Shown here piece after piece: positions 26,141 through 35,098 of a stretch of DNA of 64,000 nt. The translations under genes and the position numbers were made by a program. The notes below the pieces were generated by a model. That model saw only the letters and a program-made list of their open reading frames with translations, searched no databases and was not told where the DNA came from. Each line of letters opens with the position of its first letter. The first letter of the stretch is position 1. The DNA is from Streptomyces sp. NRRL S-118 (lineage in GTDB: Bacteria > Actinomycetota > Actinomycetes > Streptomycetales > Streptomycetaceae), in assembly GCF_000716335.1 (NCBI RefSeq), contig NZ_KL591022.1, forward strand, positions 54,752-118,751, given 5' to 3'.

Positions 26141-27037
26141 ATGCCCGAGCTGCCCGAGGTCGAAGCGCTGCGGGAGTTCCTCGACGGGAACCTCGTCGGC
26201 AAGGAGATCGCCCGCGCCCTGCCGGTCGCGATCAGTGTGCTCAAGACGTACGACCCGCCGCTCGGCGTGCTCGACGGCGCCCGGGTCACCGGCGTCGCAC
26301 GCCGCGGCAAGTTCCTGGACATCGCCGTGGAGCCCACCGCCGCAGGCGCGGCGGCGGGGCCTGCGGACGGCCTCCATCTGGTGATCCACCTCGCCCGGGC
26401 CGGCTGGCTCCAGTGGCGTGACGTCCTGCCCTCCGGGCCGCCCCGCCCGGGCAAGGGCCCGCTCGCCCTGCGCGTCGCCCTGACCGGCGGTGACGGCTTC
26501 GACCTCACCGAGGCCGGCACCACCAAGCGGCTCGCCGTCCATCTCGTGCACGATCCGGCCGACGTCCCCGCAGTCGCCCGGCTCGGCCCCGACCCGCTCG
26601 CCGACGACTTCGACCGGGACGCCTTCGCCGCCCTCCTCGCCGGGGAGCGGCGCCAGGTCAAGGGCGCCCTGCGCGACCAGAGCCTGATCGCCGGCATCGG
26701 CAACGCGTACAGCGACGAGATCCTCCACGCCGCCCGCATGTCCCCGTTCAAGCCCGTCCGGAACCTCACCGACGAGGAGACGACCGAGCTGTACGAGGCG
26801 ATGCGCAGCACCCTGCGCGAGGCGGTGGAGCGCTCGCACGGGCTGGCCGCCGGTCGGCTCAAGGCCGAGAAGAAGAGCGGGCTGCGCGTCCACGGCCGCA
26901 CCGGCGAGCCGTGTCCCGTCTGCGGTGACACCATCCGCGAGGTGTCCTTCAGCGACTCCTCGCTGCAGTACTGCCCCACCTGCCAGACCGGCGGCACACC
27001 GCTCGCCGACCGCCGTCTGTCCCGCCTGCTGAAATAG
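26141..27037 (+). CDS. Fpg/Nei-family DNA glycosylase/AP lyase
   Basis: A 298-residue base-excision repair enzyme. MPELPEVE gives the N-terminal Pro nucleophile and Glu3; the helix-two-turn-helix (GIGNAYSDEILH) and the four-Cys zinc finger (PCPVCGDTI, then YCPTCQTGG) are intact. It probably removes oxidised purines or pyrimidines and cuts the abasic site. The sequence departs from canonical MutM in the central region (GKFLDIAVEP), so the damage specificity is open. It starts 14 bases after the WS/DGAT gene. Confidence 0.93.
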   Translation: MPELPEVEALREFLDGNLVGKEIARALPVAISVLKTYDPPLGVLDGARVTGVARRGKFLDIAVEPTAAGAAAGPADGLHLVIHLARAGWLQWRDVLPSGPPRPGKGPLALRVALTGGDGFDLTEAGTTKRLAVHLVHDPADVPAVARLGPDPLADDFDRDAFAALLAGERRQVKGALRDQSLIAGIGNAYSDEILHAARMSPFKPVRNLTDEETTELYEAMRSTLREAVERSHGLAAGRLKAEKKSGLRVHGRTGEPCPVCGDTIREVSFSDSSLQYCPTCQTGGTPLADRRLSRLLK

Positions 27038-27094
27038 GCCCGCAGACCCGCCGGAACCGGCCCGGACGCCTGCCGAGGAAGGCCCGGGGGCGCC

Positions 27095-27721
27095 CTACGG
27101 CCGGAGCGCCACCAGCCGCCCGCCGTCGCGGTCCCGGACCTCCAGCCGGGCGATCTCCCCGCTGTGCAGCGCGGTCGCGCCCTCCACGACGGGCTCGTCG
27201 TCGTCCACCGGCACCGCCCAGCTCATCACGGGCCACTCCCGCCCGTCCGTGCCGACGGCCACCAGTTCGCAGACGCGAGGACCCCGCACCCCCGCCACCC
27301 GCACCGCCAGCTCCGTCCCCCACACCCGGTCCCGCAGCGCCATCGCCGCCGCAACTCCCGTGGCGGGATCAGCGGCCGCCACCCGCCGCAGCGCCGGATC
27401 GGTGCCGCCCGCGTCGTTCAGGAGCACGGCTGCGCCCGGCACACCCACCGCCAGCGCCGCCGCCACCGCGACCAGGTGCGTGCGCCACCGCCGCACCCGG
27501 ACCACCCGCACGGGCGCCGCCACGGCGGGCACGCGCCCCGACTCCAGCGGCTCCCGGCCGGCGAGCTGCGCCAGGCCCGAGGCGATCCCCTCGAAGTCCG
27601 TCAGCCGCACCGCGCACGGCACGCACCCGGCCAGGTGCTCCTCGCAGCGCAAGGCGTCGGCCGGCTCCAGCACGCCCAGCGCATAAGCGGCGACATCGTG
27701 ATGCCGCTCCCGCAGACCCAT
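27095..27721 (-). CDS. Zinc-finger (zf-HC2) transmembrane anti-sigma factor
   Basis: A 208-residue protein. An N-terminal ZAS domain HHDVAAYALGVLEPADA and RCEEHLAGCVPC has the H-x3-C-x2-C layout that grips an ECF sigma factor. One helix near residue 85 (THLVAVAAALAVGVPGAAVLL) crosses the membrane and the C-terminal half faces outward as a sensor (RasiA-like). ECF anti-sigma factors are normally next to their sigma gene; the nearest candidate is at 33102, 5.4 kb away. Divergent from the LytTR regulator. Confidence 0.88.
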   Translation of the reverse strand: MGLRERHHDVAAYALGVLEPADALRCEEHLAGCVPCAVRLTDFEGIASGLAQLAGREPLESGRVPAVAAPVRVVRVRRWRTHLVAVAAALAVGVPGAAVLLNDAGGTDPALRRVAAADPATGVAAAMALRDRVWGTELAVRVAGVRGPRVCELVAVGTDGREWPVMSWAVPVDDDEPVVEGATALHSGEIARLEVRDRDGGRLVALRP

Positions 27722-27833
27722 GGGTGTGCCTCATTCCCCGTCAATCGTCGACATGTGTCCTGCTGTGCTGTCGTGAACAAGTACGCATACGAGCGGCTTC
27801 TCGCTCAATCACCCCACGCCTACACTCCGCACC

Positions 27834-28592
27834 ATGCTGCGCGCACTGGCCGTCGACGACGAGAAGCCCGCCCTGGAAGAGCTCCTCCACCTGCTCCGCT
27901 CCGACGCCCGGGTGCGCAGCGCGGAAGGCGCCACCGACGCGACCGAGGCCCTGCGCCGCATCGGCCGCGCCCTCGACGCGGGCCCCGACGGCGAGGACGC
28001 CATCGACGTCGTCTTCCTCGACATCCACATGGCCGGGCTCACCGGACTCGACATCGCCCGGCTGCTCGCCGGCTTCGCCCGCCCGCCGCTGATCGTGTTC
28101 GTCACCGCCCACGAGGGCTTCGCCGTCCAGGCGTTCGACCTGAAGGCGGTGGACTACGTCCTCAAGCCCGTGCGCAAGGAGCGGCTGGCCGAAGCCGTCC
28201 GCCGGGTCAGCGACCTCACCGCACCCGCCGACCACCGGCCTGGTGCCGCCGGCGCGACGCCGGAGCAGATACCGGTCGAACTCGGCGGCGTCACCCGCTT
28301 CGTGCCGATCGACGACATCGCCCACGTCGAGGCCCAGGGCGACTACGCGCGGCTGCACACGTCCGAGGGCAGCCACCTCGTCCGCATCCCGCTGTCCACC
28401 CTGGAGGAGCGCTGGGCGGCCCGCGGCTTCGTACGGATCCACCGCAGCCACCTCGTCGCGCTCGGCCGGATCGACGAGCTGCGCCTCGACGCCGGCGCCA
28501 CCACCGTGAGGGTCGGCAGCGCCGAGCTGGCGGTCAGCCGCCGGCACGCCCGCCAGCTGCGCGACCTGCTGATGCGGCACGTCCGCGGCTGA
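27834..28592 (+). CDS. LytTR-family response regulator
   Basis: A 252-residue two-domain regulator: a receiver domain with acceptor Asp63 (VVFLDIHMAGLTG), acidic pocket AVDDE and Lys in YVLKPV, then a LytTR DNA-binding domain (RFVPIDDIAHVEAQGDYARLH, FVRIHRSHLVAL). The cognate sensor is very probably the LytS-type kinase at 30859. Three further genes follow on the same strand with short gaps, forming a likely operon. Confidence 0.93.
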   Translation: MLRALAVDDEKPALEELLHLLRSDARVRSAEGATDATEALRRIGRALDAGPDGEDAIDVVFLDIHMAGLTGLDIARLLAGFARPPLIVFVTAHEGFAVQAFDLKAVDYVLKPVRKERLAEAVRRVSDLTAPADHRPGAAGATPEQIPVELGGVTRFVPIDDIAHVEAQGDYARLHTSEGSHLVRIPLSTLEERWAARGFVRIHRSHLVALGRIDELRLDAGATTVRVGSAELAVSRRHARQLRDLLMRHVRG

Positions 28593-28704
28593 GCCCGTGC
28601 GGTGGGGGAACGGGTCTACCTTCGGCCATCGCTTCTGCGTAGACTCCACGCACCGGACCGGCGAACCGAGCCGGTCGAGCCCCGACGAGCCGCCCCGGAC
28701 GACG

Positions 28705-29109
28705 ATGCCCGCAGAGCACCCAGTCGCGCGCCGCCCCCGCCGCGAGACCGTGACCGGAGTGCCGCGCGCCGCCCGCAGGCCGCCCCGCCCGCCGCGGCTG
28801 CACGCCCCCGCCCGCTCCGAGATCAGCGAGCAGACCTCCCTCGGCCACACCTACGTGCGCTCGCTGATGCGCAGCCAGCTGCGCGCCGCGCTGTACGCGC
28901 TCGGCACACTCGCCCTGCTGGTCGGCACCCTGCCGCTGCTGTTCGCGCTGCCCGAGGCCCTGGACCCCGCGGCCCCGTCGCCCGCGCCCTTCGTGTGGGC
29001 CGCCCTGGGCGTCGGCGTGCACCCCGTCATGTGGCTGACCGCCCGCTGGTACGTCCGCCGGGCCGAGCGCAACGAACGCGCCTTCACCGGTCTGGTGGAA
29101 GGCCGCTGA
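28705..29109 (+). CDS. Small membrane protein with the symporter operon (DUF485-like)
   Basis: 134 residues: a basic N-terminus, then two helices (LYALGTLALLVGTLPLLFAL and APFVWAALGVGVHPVMWLTA) and a charged tail with YVRRAERNERAF. The two-helix layout and place before a sodium:solute symporter match the DUF485/YjcH-like proteins that accompany ActP-type acetate carriers. The frame extends upstream; I chose the ATG at 28705 as the more likely start. A helper role in symport is inferred. Confidence 0.75.
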   Translation: MPAEHPVARRPRRETVTGVPRAARRPPRPPRLHAPARSEISEQTSLGHTYVRSLMRSQLRAALYALGTLALLVGTLPLLFALPEALDPAAPSPAPFVWAALGVGVHPVMWLTARWYVRRAERNERAFTGLVEGR

Positions 29110-29128
29110 CCGGCGTGGACGACCGGAC

Positions 29129-30862
29129 GTGAACCAGACCTACGCGGTGACCGCCGTCACCGCCGTCGTCGTCGCCACCGTGCTCATCGGCTCCCTCGGC
29201 CTGCGCATCTCCCGCACCACCTCCGACTTCTACGTCGCCTCCCGCACGGTGCGGCCCGGCCTCAACGCCGCCGCCATCAGCGGCGAGTACCTCTCCGCCG
29301 CCTCCTTCCTCGGCATCGCCGGGCTCGTCCTGCTCCAGGGCCCCGACATGCTGTGGTATCCCGTCGGCTACACCGCCGGATACCTGGTGCTGCTGGTCCT
29401 CGTCGCCGCCCCGCTGCGCCGCTCCGGCGCGTACACGCTGCCCGACTTCGCCGAGGCCCGCCTCGAATCGCCCGGGGCGCGCCGTCTCGCCAGCCTGTTC
29501 GTCGTCGGCATCGGCTGGCTCTACCTGCTGCCGCAGCTCCAGGGGGCGGGACTGACGCTGGAGATCCTCACCGGAGCACCCGAATGGGTCGGCGGACTCG
29601 TCGTCGCCGTCGTCGTCACCGGCGCGGTCGCGGCGGGCGGCATGCGGAGCATCACCTTCGTCCAGGCCTTCCAGTACTGGCTCAAGCTCACCGCCCTGCT
29701 GGTGCCGGTGCTCTTCCTGGTCACCGCCTGGCTCGGCGACGGCGCCCCGCGCGCCCGGTTCGACGCCCCCGCCGTCTTCCGCGAGCACACGGTGGTGCGC
29801 GTCGACGACACGGTGCGCATCGACGTCGACGCCCCGCTGACGCTCACGGTCACCGGGCGTGTCGACTCCGTCCCGTACGCGGGTGACACGGTGACGCTCC
29901 GGGAAGGCACGCACCGCGTCGAGGCGGGCACCTCGCTGCGGTTCCCCGAGGGCGCGCGCGTGCCGGAGCGGGCCGGGACCGGGACCGACCCCCTCGGGTG
30001 GTCGCAGCCGCTCGCGGGCGGCCGCGACGGCAACCAGCTGTACGCCACCTACGGGCTGATCCTCGCGACGTTCCTCGGCACCATGGGCCTGCCGCACGTC
30101 GCCGTCCGCTTCTACACCAGCCCCAACGGGCGCGCGGCCCGCCGCACCACCCTGGTGGTGCTCGGGCTGGTGGGCACGTTCTACCTGCTGCCCCCGGTCT
30201 ACGGCGCCCTCGGCCGGATCTACGCACCCGAGCTGGCCCTGACCGGTGCGGCCGACGCCGCCGTCCTCGTCCTGCCGGACCGCGTCGTCGGCGGCCTGGC
30301 GGGGGAGCTGCTCGGAGCGCTGCTGGCGGGCGGTGCCTTCGCGGCGTTCCTGTCGACGGCCTCCGGACTCACGATGTCCGTGGCCGGGGTGCTCGGCCAG
30401 GACGTGCTGCCCACCCGCGGCGTACGCCACTTCCGGCTGGCGGCCCCGCTCGCCATGGCCGTGCCGCTCGGCCTGAGCCTGGTGACGACGAAGGTCCCCG
30501 TGGCGGACGCGGTGGGCCTGGCCTTCGCGGTGTCGGCGTCGTCGTTCTGCCCACTGCTGGTGCTGGGCATCTGGTGGCGGCGGCTCACCCCGCCCGGCGC
30601 CGTGGCCGGGCTGGTCGCCGGCGGTGGCGCGGCGCTCACCGCCGTGATGGCCACTCGCGCCGGGCTCGCCCCCGAGGGCTGGCCGCACACGCTGATGGCC
30701 TGGCCCGCCATGTGGTCCGTGCCGCTCGGCTTCCTCACCATGGTGGCCGTCTCCCTGGCCACACCCCGCCGCATACCCGCCGGCACCCCCGCGATCCTGG
30801 CCCGGCTCCACCTGCCGGAGGACCTCGTCGGCCGTCCCGACCCCGAGGGGGCCGCCCGGTGA
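29129..30862 (+). CDS. Sodium:solute symporter (SSS family, ActP/MctC-like)
   Basis: A 577-residue transporter with about 13 helices. Family signature SRTVRPGLNAAAISGEYLSA (the GEYLSAASF motif), GYTAGYLVLLVLVAAPLR, ARRLASLFVVGIGW and SGLTMSVAGVLG. It resembles acetate/pyruvate carriers (ActP, MctC) more than sugar carriers. A periplasmic-loop insertion of about 90 residues (DAPAVFREHTVVR onward) is present. The GTG at 29129; its stop overlaps the kinase start (GTGA). Substrate is probably a monocarboxylate such as acetate or pyruvate, by inference from context. Confidence 0.92.
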   Translation: MNQTYAVTAVTAVVVATVLIGSLGLRISRTTSDFYVASRTVRPGLNAAAISGEYLSAASFLGIAGLVLLQGPDMLWYPVGYTAGYLVLLVLVAAPLRRSGAYTLPDFAEARLESPGARRLASLFVVGIGWLYLLPQLQGAGLTLEILTGAPEWVGGLVVAVVVTGAVAAGGMRSITFVQAFQYWLKLTALLVPVLFLVTAWLGDGAPRARFDAPAVFREHTVVRVDDTVRIDVDAPLTLTVTGRVDSVPYAGDTVTLREGTHRVEAGTSLRFPEGARVPERAGTGTDPLGWSQPLAGGRDGNQLYATYGLILATFLGTMGLPHVAVRFYTSPNGRAARRTTLVVLGLVGTFYLLPPVYGALGRIYAPELALTGAADAAVLVLPDRVVGGLAGELLGALLAGGAFAAFLSTASGLTMSVAGVLGQDVLPTRGVRHFRLAAPLAMAVPLGLSLVTTKVPVADAVGLAFAVSASSFCPLLVLGIWWRRLTPPGAVAGLVAGGGAALTAVMATRAGLAPEGWPHTLMAWPAMWSVPLGFLTMVAVSLATPRRIPAGTPAILARLHLPEDLVGRPDPEGAAR

Positions 30863-32079
30863 ACGGAACGCTCCTCGCCGCGCTGACCGCCGCCGGAGCG
30901 GTCCTGCTCGCCGCCGGATTCGCCGTGGGCCGGCTCACCGCCCGCCGGGCGGGCAGGGACGTCCTCGACCTCGGCACCCCCGTCGAACGCGCCACCTTCC
31001 ACACCCTGCACACCGCGTCCCTCGCCGCCCCGCCCCTGCGCGCCGGTCTGACCGAGGACACCGCCCGCAGGGCCGCCCGGCGCCTGCGGCCCCTGCTCGG
31101 CACCGAGGCGCTGTGCCTGACCGACCGCACCGCCGTGCTCGCCTGGGACGGGCCCGGCGCCGGCCACCACCGCGACCGCGCGATGGAGCTGGTCGCCGAG
31201 CCGCTGGACTCGGGCCGCAGCCAGAGCGTGCGGGTCGCGTGCGACGACCTCGACTGCCCGTTGCGCTGGGCTGTGATCGCCCCGCTCACCGGCGAGGACG
31301 GCGTGCTCGGCGCGCTCGTCGCGTACGGCTCGCGCGAGTCGGCCGTGCTCGTACGGGCCGCGACGGAGGTGGCCCGCTGGGTCTCGGTCCAGCTGGAGCT
31401 GTCCGAGCTCGACCGCTCGCGTACCCGCATGGCCGAGGCGGAGATCCGCGCCCTGCGGGCCCAGATCTCGCCGCACTTCATCTACAACTCGCTCGCCGCC
31501 ATCGCCTCGTTCGTCCGCACCGATCCCGGGCACGCCCGCGAGCTGCTGCTGGAGTTCGCCGACTTCACCCGCTACTCCTTCCGGCGGCACGGCGAGTTCA
31601 CCCAGCTCGCCGACGAGCTGCGCTCCATCGAGCAGTACCTGGCGCTCGCGGGCGCGCGGTTCGGCGACCGCCTCCAGGTCACGCTCCAGGTGGCCCCCGA
31701 GGTGCTGCCGGTGACCCTGCCGTTCCTGTGCCTCCAGCCGCTGGTCGAGAACGCGGTCAAGCACGGTCTGGAGGACTCGCGCACCACCTGCCGGGTGACC
31801 ATCGCGGCGCGTGACGCGGGCGCCGAGGCGGTCGTGACCATCGAGGACGACGGCGTCGGCATGGACCCGGACCAGCTGCGGGCGATCCTCGCGGGCGAGC
31901 GCCCGCAGGCGTCCGGCATCGGACTGTCCAACGTGGACGAGCGGCTGCGCCAGGTGTACGGGGACGCGTACGGACTGGTCGTCGAGACGGGGGTGGGCGC
32001 GGGCATGAAGGTCACGGTCCGTGTCCCCAAGTACCACGCCGGTGTCCACCGTGACCGCCCGGCGCCCCGAAAGGAATGA
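30859..32079 (+). CDS. LytS-type sensor histidine kinase
   Basis: A 406-residue kinase. One N-terminal helix (LLAALTAAGAVLLAAGFAVG), a GAF-like domain with a Cys pair (ACDDLDCPLRW), then the His_kinase motif AQISPHFIYNSLAAIASFV carrying the phospho-His and HATPase with N box PLVENAVKHGL and G box DDGVGM. LytS kinases often detect pyruvate or other carboxylates (BtsS, YpdA in E. coli). GTG overlaps the symporter stop by four bases, so translation is coupled. Partner regulator at 27834. Confidence 0.92.
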   Translation: MNGTLLAALTAAGAVLLAAGFAVGRLTARRAGRDVLDLGTPVERATFHTLHTASLAAPPLRAGLTEDTARRAARRLRPLLGTEALCLTDRTAVLAWDGPGAGHHRDRAMELVAEPLDSGRSQSVRVACDDLDCPLRWAVIAPLTGEDGVLGALVAYGSRESAVLVRAATEVARWVSVQLELSELDRSRTRMAEAEIRALRAQISPHFIYNSLAAIASFVRTDPGHARELLLEFADFTRYSFRRHGEFTQLADELRSIEQYLALAGARFGDRLQVTLQVAPEVLPVTLPFLCLQPLVENAVKHGLEDSRTTCRVTIAARDAGAEAVVTIEDDGVGMDPDQLRAILAGERPQASGIGLSNVDERLRQVYGDAYGLVVETGVGAGMKVTVRVPKYHAGVHRDRPAPRKE

Positions 32080-32139
32080 ATAGTCCCGTTATGGGGACGC
32101 GGGGTGTCATGGTGCCCATCGCTCCACCGGGAGGCGGCC

Positions 32140-32361
32140 ATGCGCATCCATGATCATTACGAGCTGGACTTCGGGCGGGAGGACACCGTGGAGGTGCACC
32201 GCACGGAGCGCACCGGCGCCGGCGGGCATCCGGTCTACGCCGACGACACGGGCATCGTCCTGGCGGAGATAAGCGACCGGGGAGAGGTGCGGATGCTCGC
32301 CAGCGGCGGGCACCAGGACCTTCCCTCCAGGGTCCGGGCGCGTCCCGTGCAGCCGCACTGA
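32140..32361 (+). CDS. DUF6296 family protein
   Basis: A 73-residue protein matching DUF6296: YELDF near the start, VEVHRTERTGAGGHPVYADD, TGIVLAEISDRGEVRMLASG and a Pro/Arg tail. Function unknown; the fold is probably a small beta sheet. ATG with GGAGG upstream. It begins 60 bases after the kinase gene and may share its transcript. Confidence 0.8.
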   Translation: MRIHDHYELDFGREDTVEVHRTERTGAGGHPVYADDTGIVLAEISDRGEVRMLASGGHQDLPSRVRARPVQPH

Positions 32362-32417
32362 GCGGGCCGGCCCCGGGCGCCCGCGCAGTCGTCACGGCGT
32401 CCCGGCGGCGCGCGGAG

Positions 32418-32927
32418 TCAGTACAGGCGCAGCGCGAGGTGGCCGAGCGTGAGGCCCACCTGCCAGGCGGGCAGCCATACGCGTGCGGACTCGTCCACCA
32501 TGAGGCCGGCCGCCGGAGCGGCGGAGAGGGCGCCGAGGTCGGTGGCGAGGAGCTGCGTGGACTCCAGCAGCCGCCAGGTCTCGCGGGCGAGCCCGAGCCC
32601 CTCGTCCTCGTCGCCGTCGCGTTCCTCCCGCGCGGCCAGCCGGTCGCGCACCCAGTCCTCCCAGGGGTGTCCGTACGCGGTGAGCGCCAGCCACTCCTCC
32701 ATGACGTCCTCGGTGCCGGTGCCGGAGGACGCATGGGGATTGCCGCAGAGGTAGACCGTGAGCGCGAGCGTCCGCCGGCCGGCCCGGTACTCGAGCGAGC
32801 CCGGCTCCACGAGGCCGCCCGCCCGCAGCAGCTCATCGGCCACGTACTCGGCACACAACCAGGCCATCGGGACTGCGAGCCCGCCTCCGTCGGTGCCGTT
32901 GGTGCTCTCGGGCTGCAACGTTCCCAC
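32418..32927 (-). CDS. Hypothetical protein
   Basis: About 170 residues. The core WLCAEYVADELLRAGGL, then EPGSLEYRAGRRTLALTVYLCG and VMEEWLALTAYGHPWEDWVRD, and the C-terminal LPAWQVGLTLGHLALRLY look like a real Streptomyces protein but I do not recognise a domain. Start is uncertain: GTG at 32927 (with GGGAG close upstream) or ATG at 32867. No signal peptide or long helix. Divergent from nothing obvious; the ECF sigma gene lies upstream on the same strand. Confidence 0.65.
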   Translation of the reverse strand: MGTLQPESTNGTDGGGLAVPMAWLCAEYVADELLRAGGLVEPGSLEYRAGRRTLALTVYLCGNPHASSGTGTEDVMEEWLALTAYGHPWEDWVRDRLAAREERDGDEDEGLGLARETWRLLESTQLLATDLGALSAAPAAGLMVDESARVWLPAWQVGLTLGHLALRLY

Positions 32928-33101
32928 CTTCTCCCGGACGTACGTCGGTGCGCGTGCTCCTGCAGCGGCGCGCGCCTCCCGGGGACGAGCCTCCACCGTG
33001 GGAGGCGGCCGGGGCGCCGCTTTTCTCAACTCGGTGCTGTGGTTTCGAATACGTTCCGGTCCGCGCCGTGACGCACGGGGGAGCGGATACCGGGAGGGCT
33101 G

Positions 33102-33632
33102 TCAGGGGCGTACGGGATAGCCGGGCAGGTACCGGCTCAGGGCGCGCAGCGCGTAGTGGGAGCGCGACTTCACCGTGCCGGCGGGTATACCGAGGTCCGC
33201 CGCCGCCTCGTTCACCGTCAGGCCGTCGAAGTAGATGCGCACCAGGACCGCGCGGTGCTCGGGGCTCAGCTCCCGTACGGCCGCCCGGACGTCGAGGGCC
33301 GCCACCGCCGACTCGGTGGGGTCGGCCGGTTCGGGGAGGGCGGCGAGCATCCCGTCACCGATCTCGGTGGGACGGGCCATGCGGGAGCGGCGGGCGTCGA
33401 TCGCGAGGCGCCGGCCGACGGTGAAGAGCCAGGGCCGCATCGACTCGTACGGCGCCTCGAACGCCTCGGGATGCTGCCAGGCCCGGACCAGCGTCTCCTG
33501 CATCAGGTCCTCGGCGCGCTGCTGGTCCCCGTACGTCAGTCCGAGCAGGAAGCTCAGCAGCGCGGGCCCGTGGTCGCGCTGGAGCTGCGCCAGCGTCCGC
33601 TCGTCGGTGGTGTCCGCCGTCGCCGTCGTCAT
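33102..33632 (-). CDS. ECF-type RNA polymerase sigma factor
   Basis: A 176-residue sigma-70 family factor with region 2 (LTYGDQQRAEDLMQETLVRAW, WLFTVGRRLAIDARR) and region 4 (LSPEHRAVLVRIYFDGLTVN, DLGIPAGTVKSRSHYALR). It resembles the SigC/SigK-like subgroup that is usually held by a zinc-finger anti-sigma factor. None is adjacent; the zf-HC2 protein at 27095 is a possible partner. The ATG at 33632 has no strong ribosome site. Confidence 0.92.
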   Translation of the reverse strand: MTTATADTTDERTLAQLQRDHGPALLSFLLGLTYGDQQRAEDLMQETLVRAWQHPEAFEAPYESMRPWLFTVGRRLAIDARRSRMARPTEIGDGMLAALPEPADPTESAVAALDVRAAVRELSPEHRAVLVRIYFDGLTVNEAAADLGIPAGTVKSRSHYALRALSRYLPGYPVRP

Positions 33633-33895
33633 CGTTCACACCCTTTCGCGCCGTGCCGCGTCACTGGACCCGTATCCGAACGCATCCGGGCGGCCAGGGA
33701 CAGGCGGCGCACCGCGATGTGCGGCGAGCGGTCGCACCGAGCGGCGAATGGTGCGGCGAACGGTCGTCGGGCGGCGGTACGCACCGCTTCGGGGAATTAG
33801 TGTGATTCTGCGATGATAAGGATTGAATGATCCTCGGATTCCGTAGGGATCAGGGAGCCAGCATCCGATGCCCCCACGTCCTACGGAGCCCGGCC

Positions 33896-35092
33896 ATGAC
33901 CACCCCACGCACCCGGCACACCACGGTGGCCGCTACCGCCGTACTGCTCGCCGCCACGGCGGGCTGCGCAGGCACGCAGCCGCACGGCGCACCCGCACAG
34001 ACGGGCCGGCAGGCGGCCGTTCCCTCGTCGGCCGCCGGCGCCGCCGCACACGACGAGCGCCGCGGATTCACCCTCGTGGCCAGCGGCGACGTCCTGCCGC
34101 ACGCCTCGATCATCCGGCAGGCACAGGCGGACGCGAACGGTCAGGGCTACGACTTCCGCCCGATGCTCTCCGGCGTCAAACCCGTCGTCTCCGCGGCCGA
34201 CCTCGCCCTCTGCCACATGGAGACCGTGTACGGCCCCGACGGCGGCCCCTTCACCGGCTACCCCAGCTTCAAGTCACCGCCGCAGGTCGCCGCCGCGCTG
34301 GCCGAGACCGGCTACGACTCCTGCTCGACCGCGTCCAACCACACCCTCGACGACGGCCTCGACGGACTGGGCCGCACCCTCGACGCACTCGACAAGGCGG
34401 GCGTCAAGCACGCCGGATCGGCGCGCACCGCGGACGAAGCCGCCCGGCCCACCCTGCTGAAGGCGGGCGGCGCCACGGTCGCGCACCTCGCCTACACCTA
34501 CGGCACCAACGCCGACCCGCTGCCCGAGGCGCAGTCGTGGGCGGTCGACCTCATCGACGAGGAGACGATCGTCGCGGACGCCCGTGCGGCGCGCGAGGCC
34601 GGCGCCGACGTCGTCGTGGTGAGCATGCACTGGGGCACCGAGTGGCAGAGCGACCCCGATCAGCAGCAGCTCGACCTCGCCCGGAGCCTCACCGCCTCCG
34701 CCCGCGACGGCCGTCCCGACATCGATCTCATCGTCGGCACCCACGTCCACGCGCCGCAGGCCTACGAGAAGGTCAACGGCACCTGGGTCATCTACGGCAT
34801 GGGCGACCAGATCGCCGGAGACATGATCAACAACCTCGGGGCGCGCGACCCGCGCGGCAACCAGGGCACCATCGGCCGCTTCACCTTCACGCCCCCCGAC
34901 GGCCCGGGCGGTCGCTGGGAGGTCGAGAAGGCCGAGTACCTCCCGCAGTGGTTCAACACCGCCACCGGCCGGGTGATCAACGTCAACGCCGCCATCGACG
35001 GCGGCCAGGACCTCACCGCGGTCCGGAACGAGATCCAGCAGGCCGTCCTCGGCCGCGGCGCGGACAAGGACGGCCTGCGGATGGGCAAGTGA
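33896..35092 (+). CDS. CapA-family lipoprotein (poly-gamma-glutamate synthesis-like phosphoesterase)
   Basis: 398 residues: signal peptide with lipobox LAATAGCAGT, then a CapA metallophosphatase fold. Family motifs: FTLVASGDVLPHASI, NHTLDDGLDGLGRTLDAL, VSMHWGTEWQSDPD and DLIVGTHVHAPQAYEK with GMGDQI. In Bacillus CapA/PgsA helps make or export poly-gamma-glutamate; in Streptomyces the substrate is unknown and no PgsBC genes are adjacent. ATG at 33896 follows CGGAG at eight bases. It ends six bases before the convergent permease gene. Confidence 0.88.
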   Translation: MTTPRTRHTTVAATAVLLAATAGCAGTQPHGAPAQTGRQAAVPSSAAGAAAHDERRGFTLVASGDVLPHASIIRQAQADANGQGYDFRPMLSGVKPVVSAADLALCHMETVYGPDGGPFTGYPSFKSPPQVAAALAETGYDSCSTASNHTLDDGLDGLGRTLDALDKAGVKHAGSARTADEAARPTLLKAGGATVAHLAYTYGTNADPLPEAQSWAVDLIDEETIVADARAAREAGADVVVVSMHWGTEWQSDPDQQQLDLARSLTASARDGRPDIDLIVGTHVHAPQAYEKVNGTWVIYGMGDQIAGDMINNLGARDPRGNQGTIGRFTFTPPDGPGGRWEVEKAEYLPQWFNTATGRVINVNAAIDGGQDLTAVRNEIQQAVLGRGADKDGLRMGK

Positions 35093-35098
35093 CAGGCG

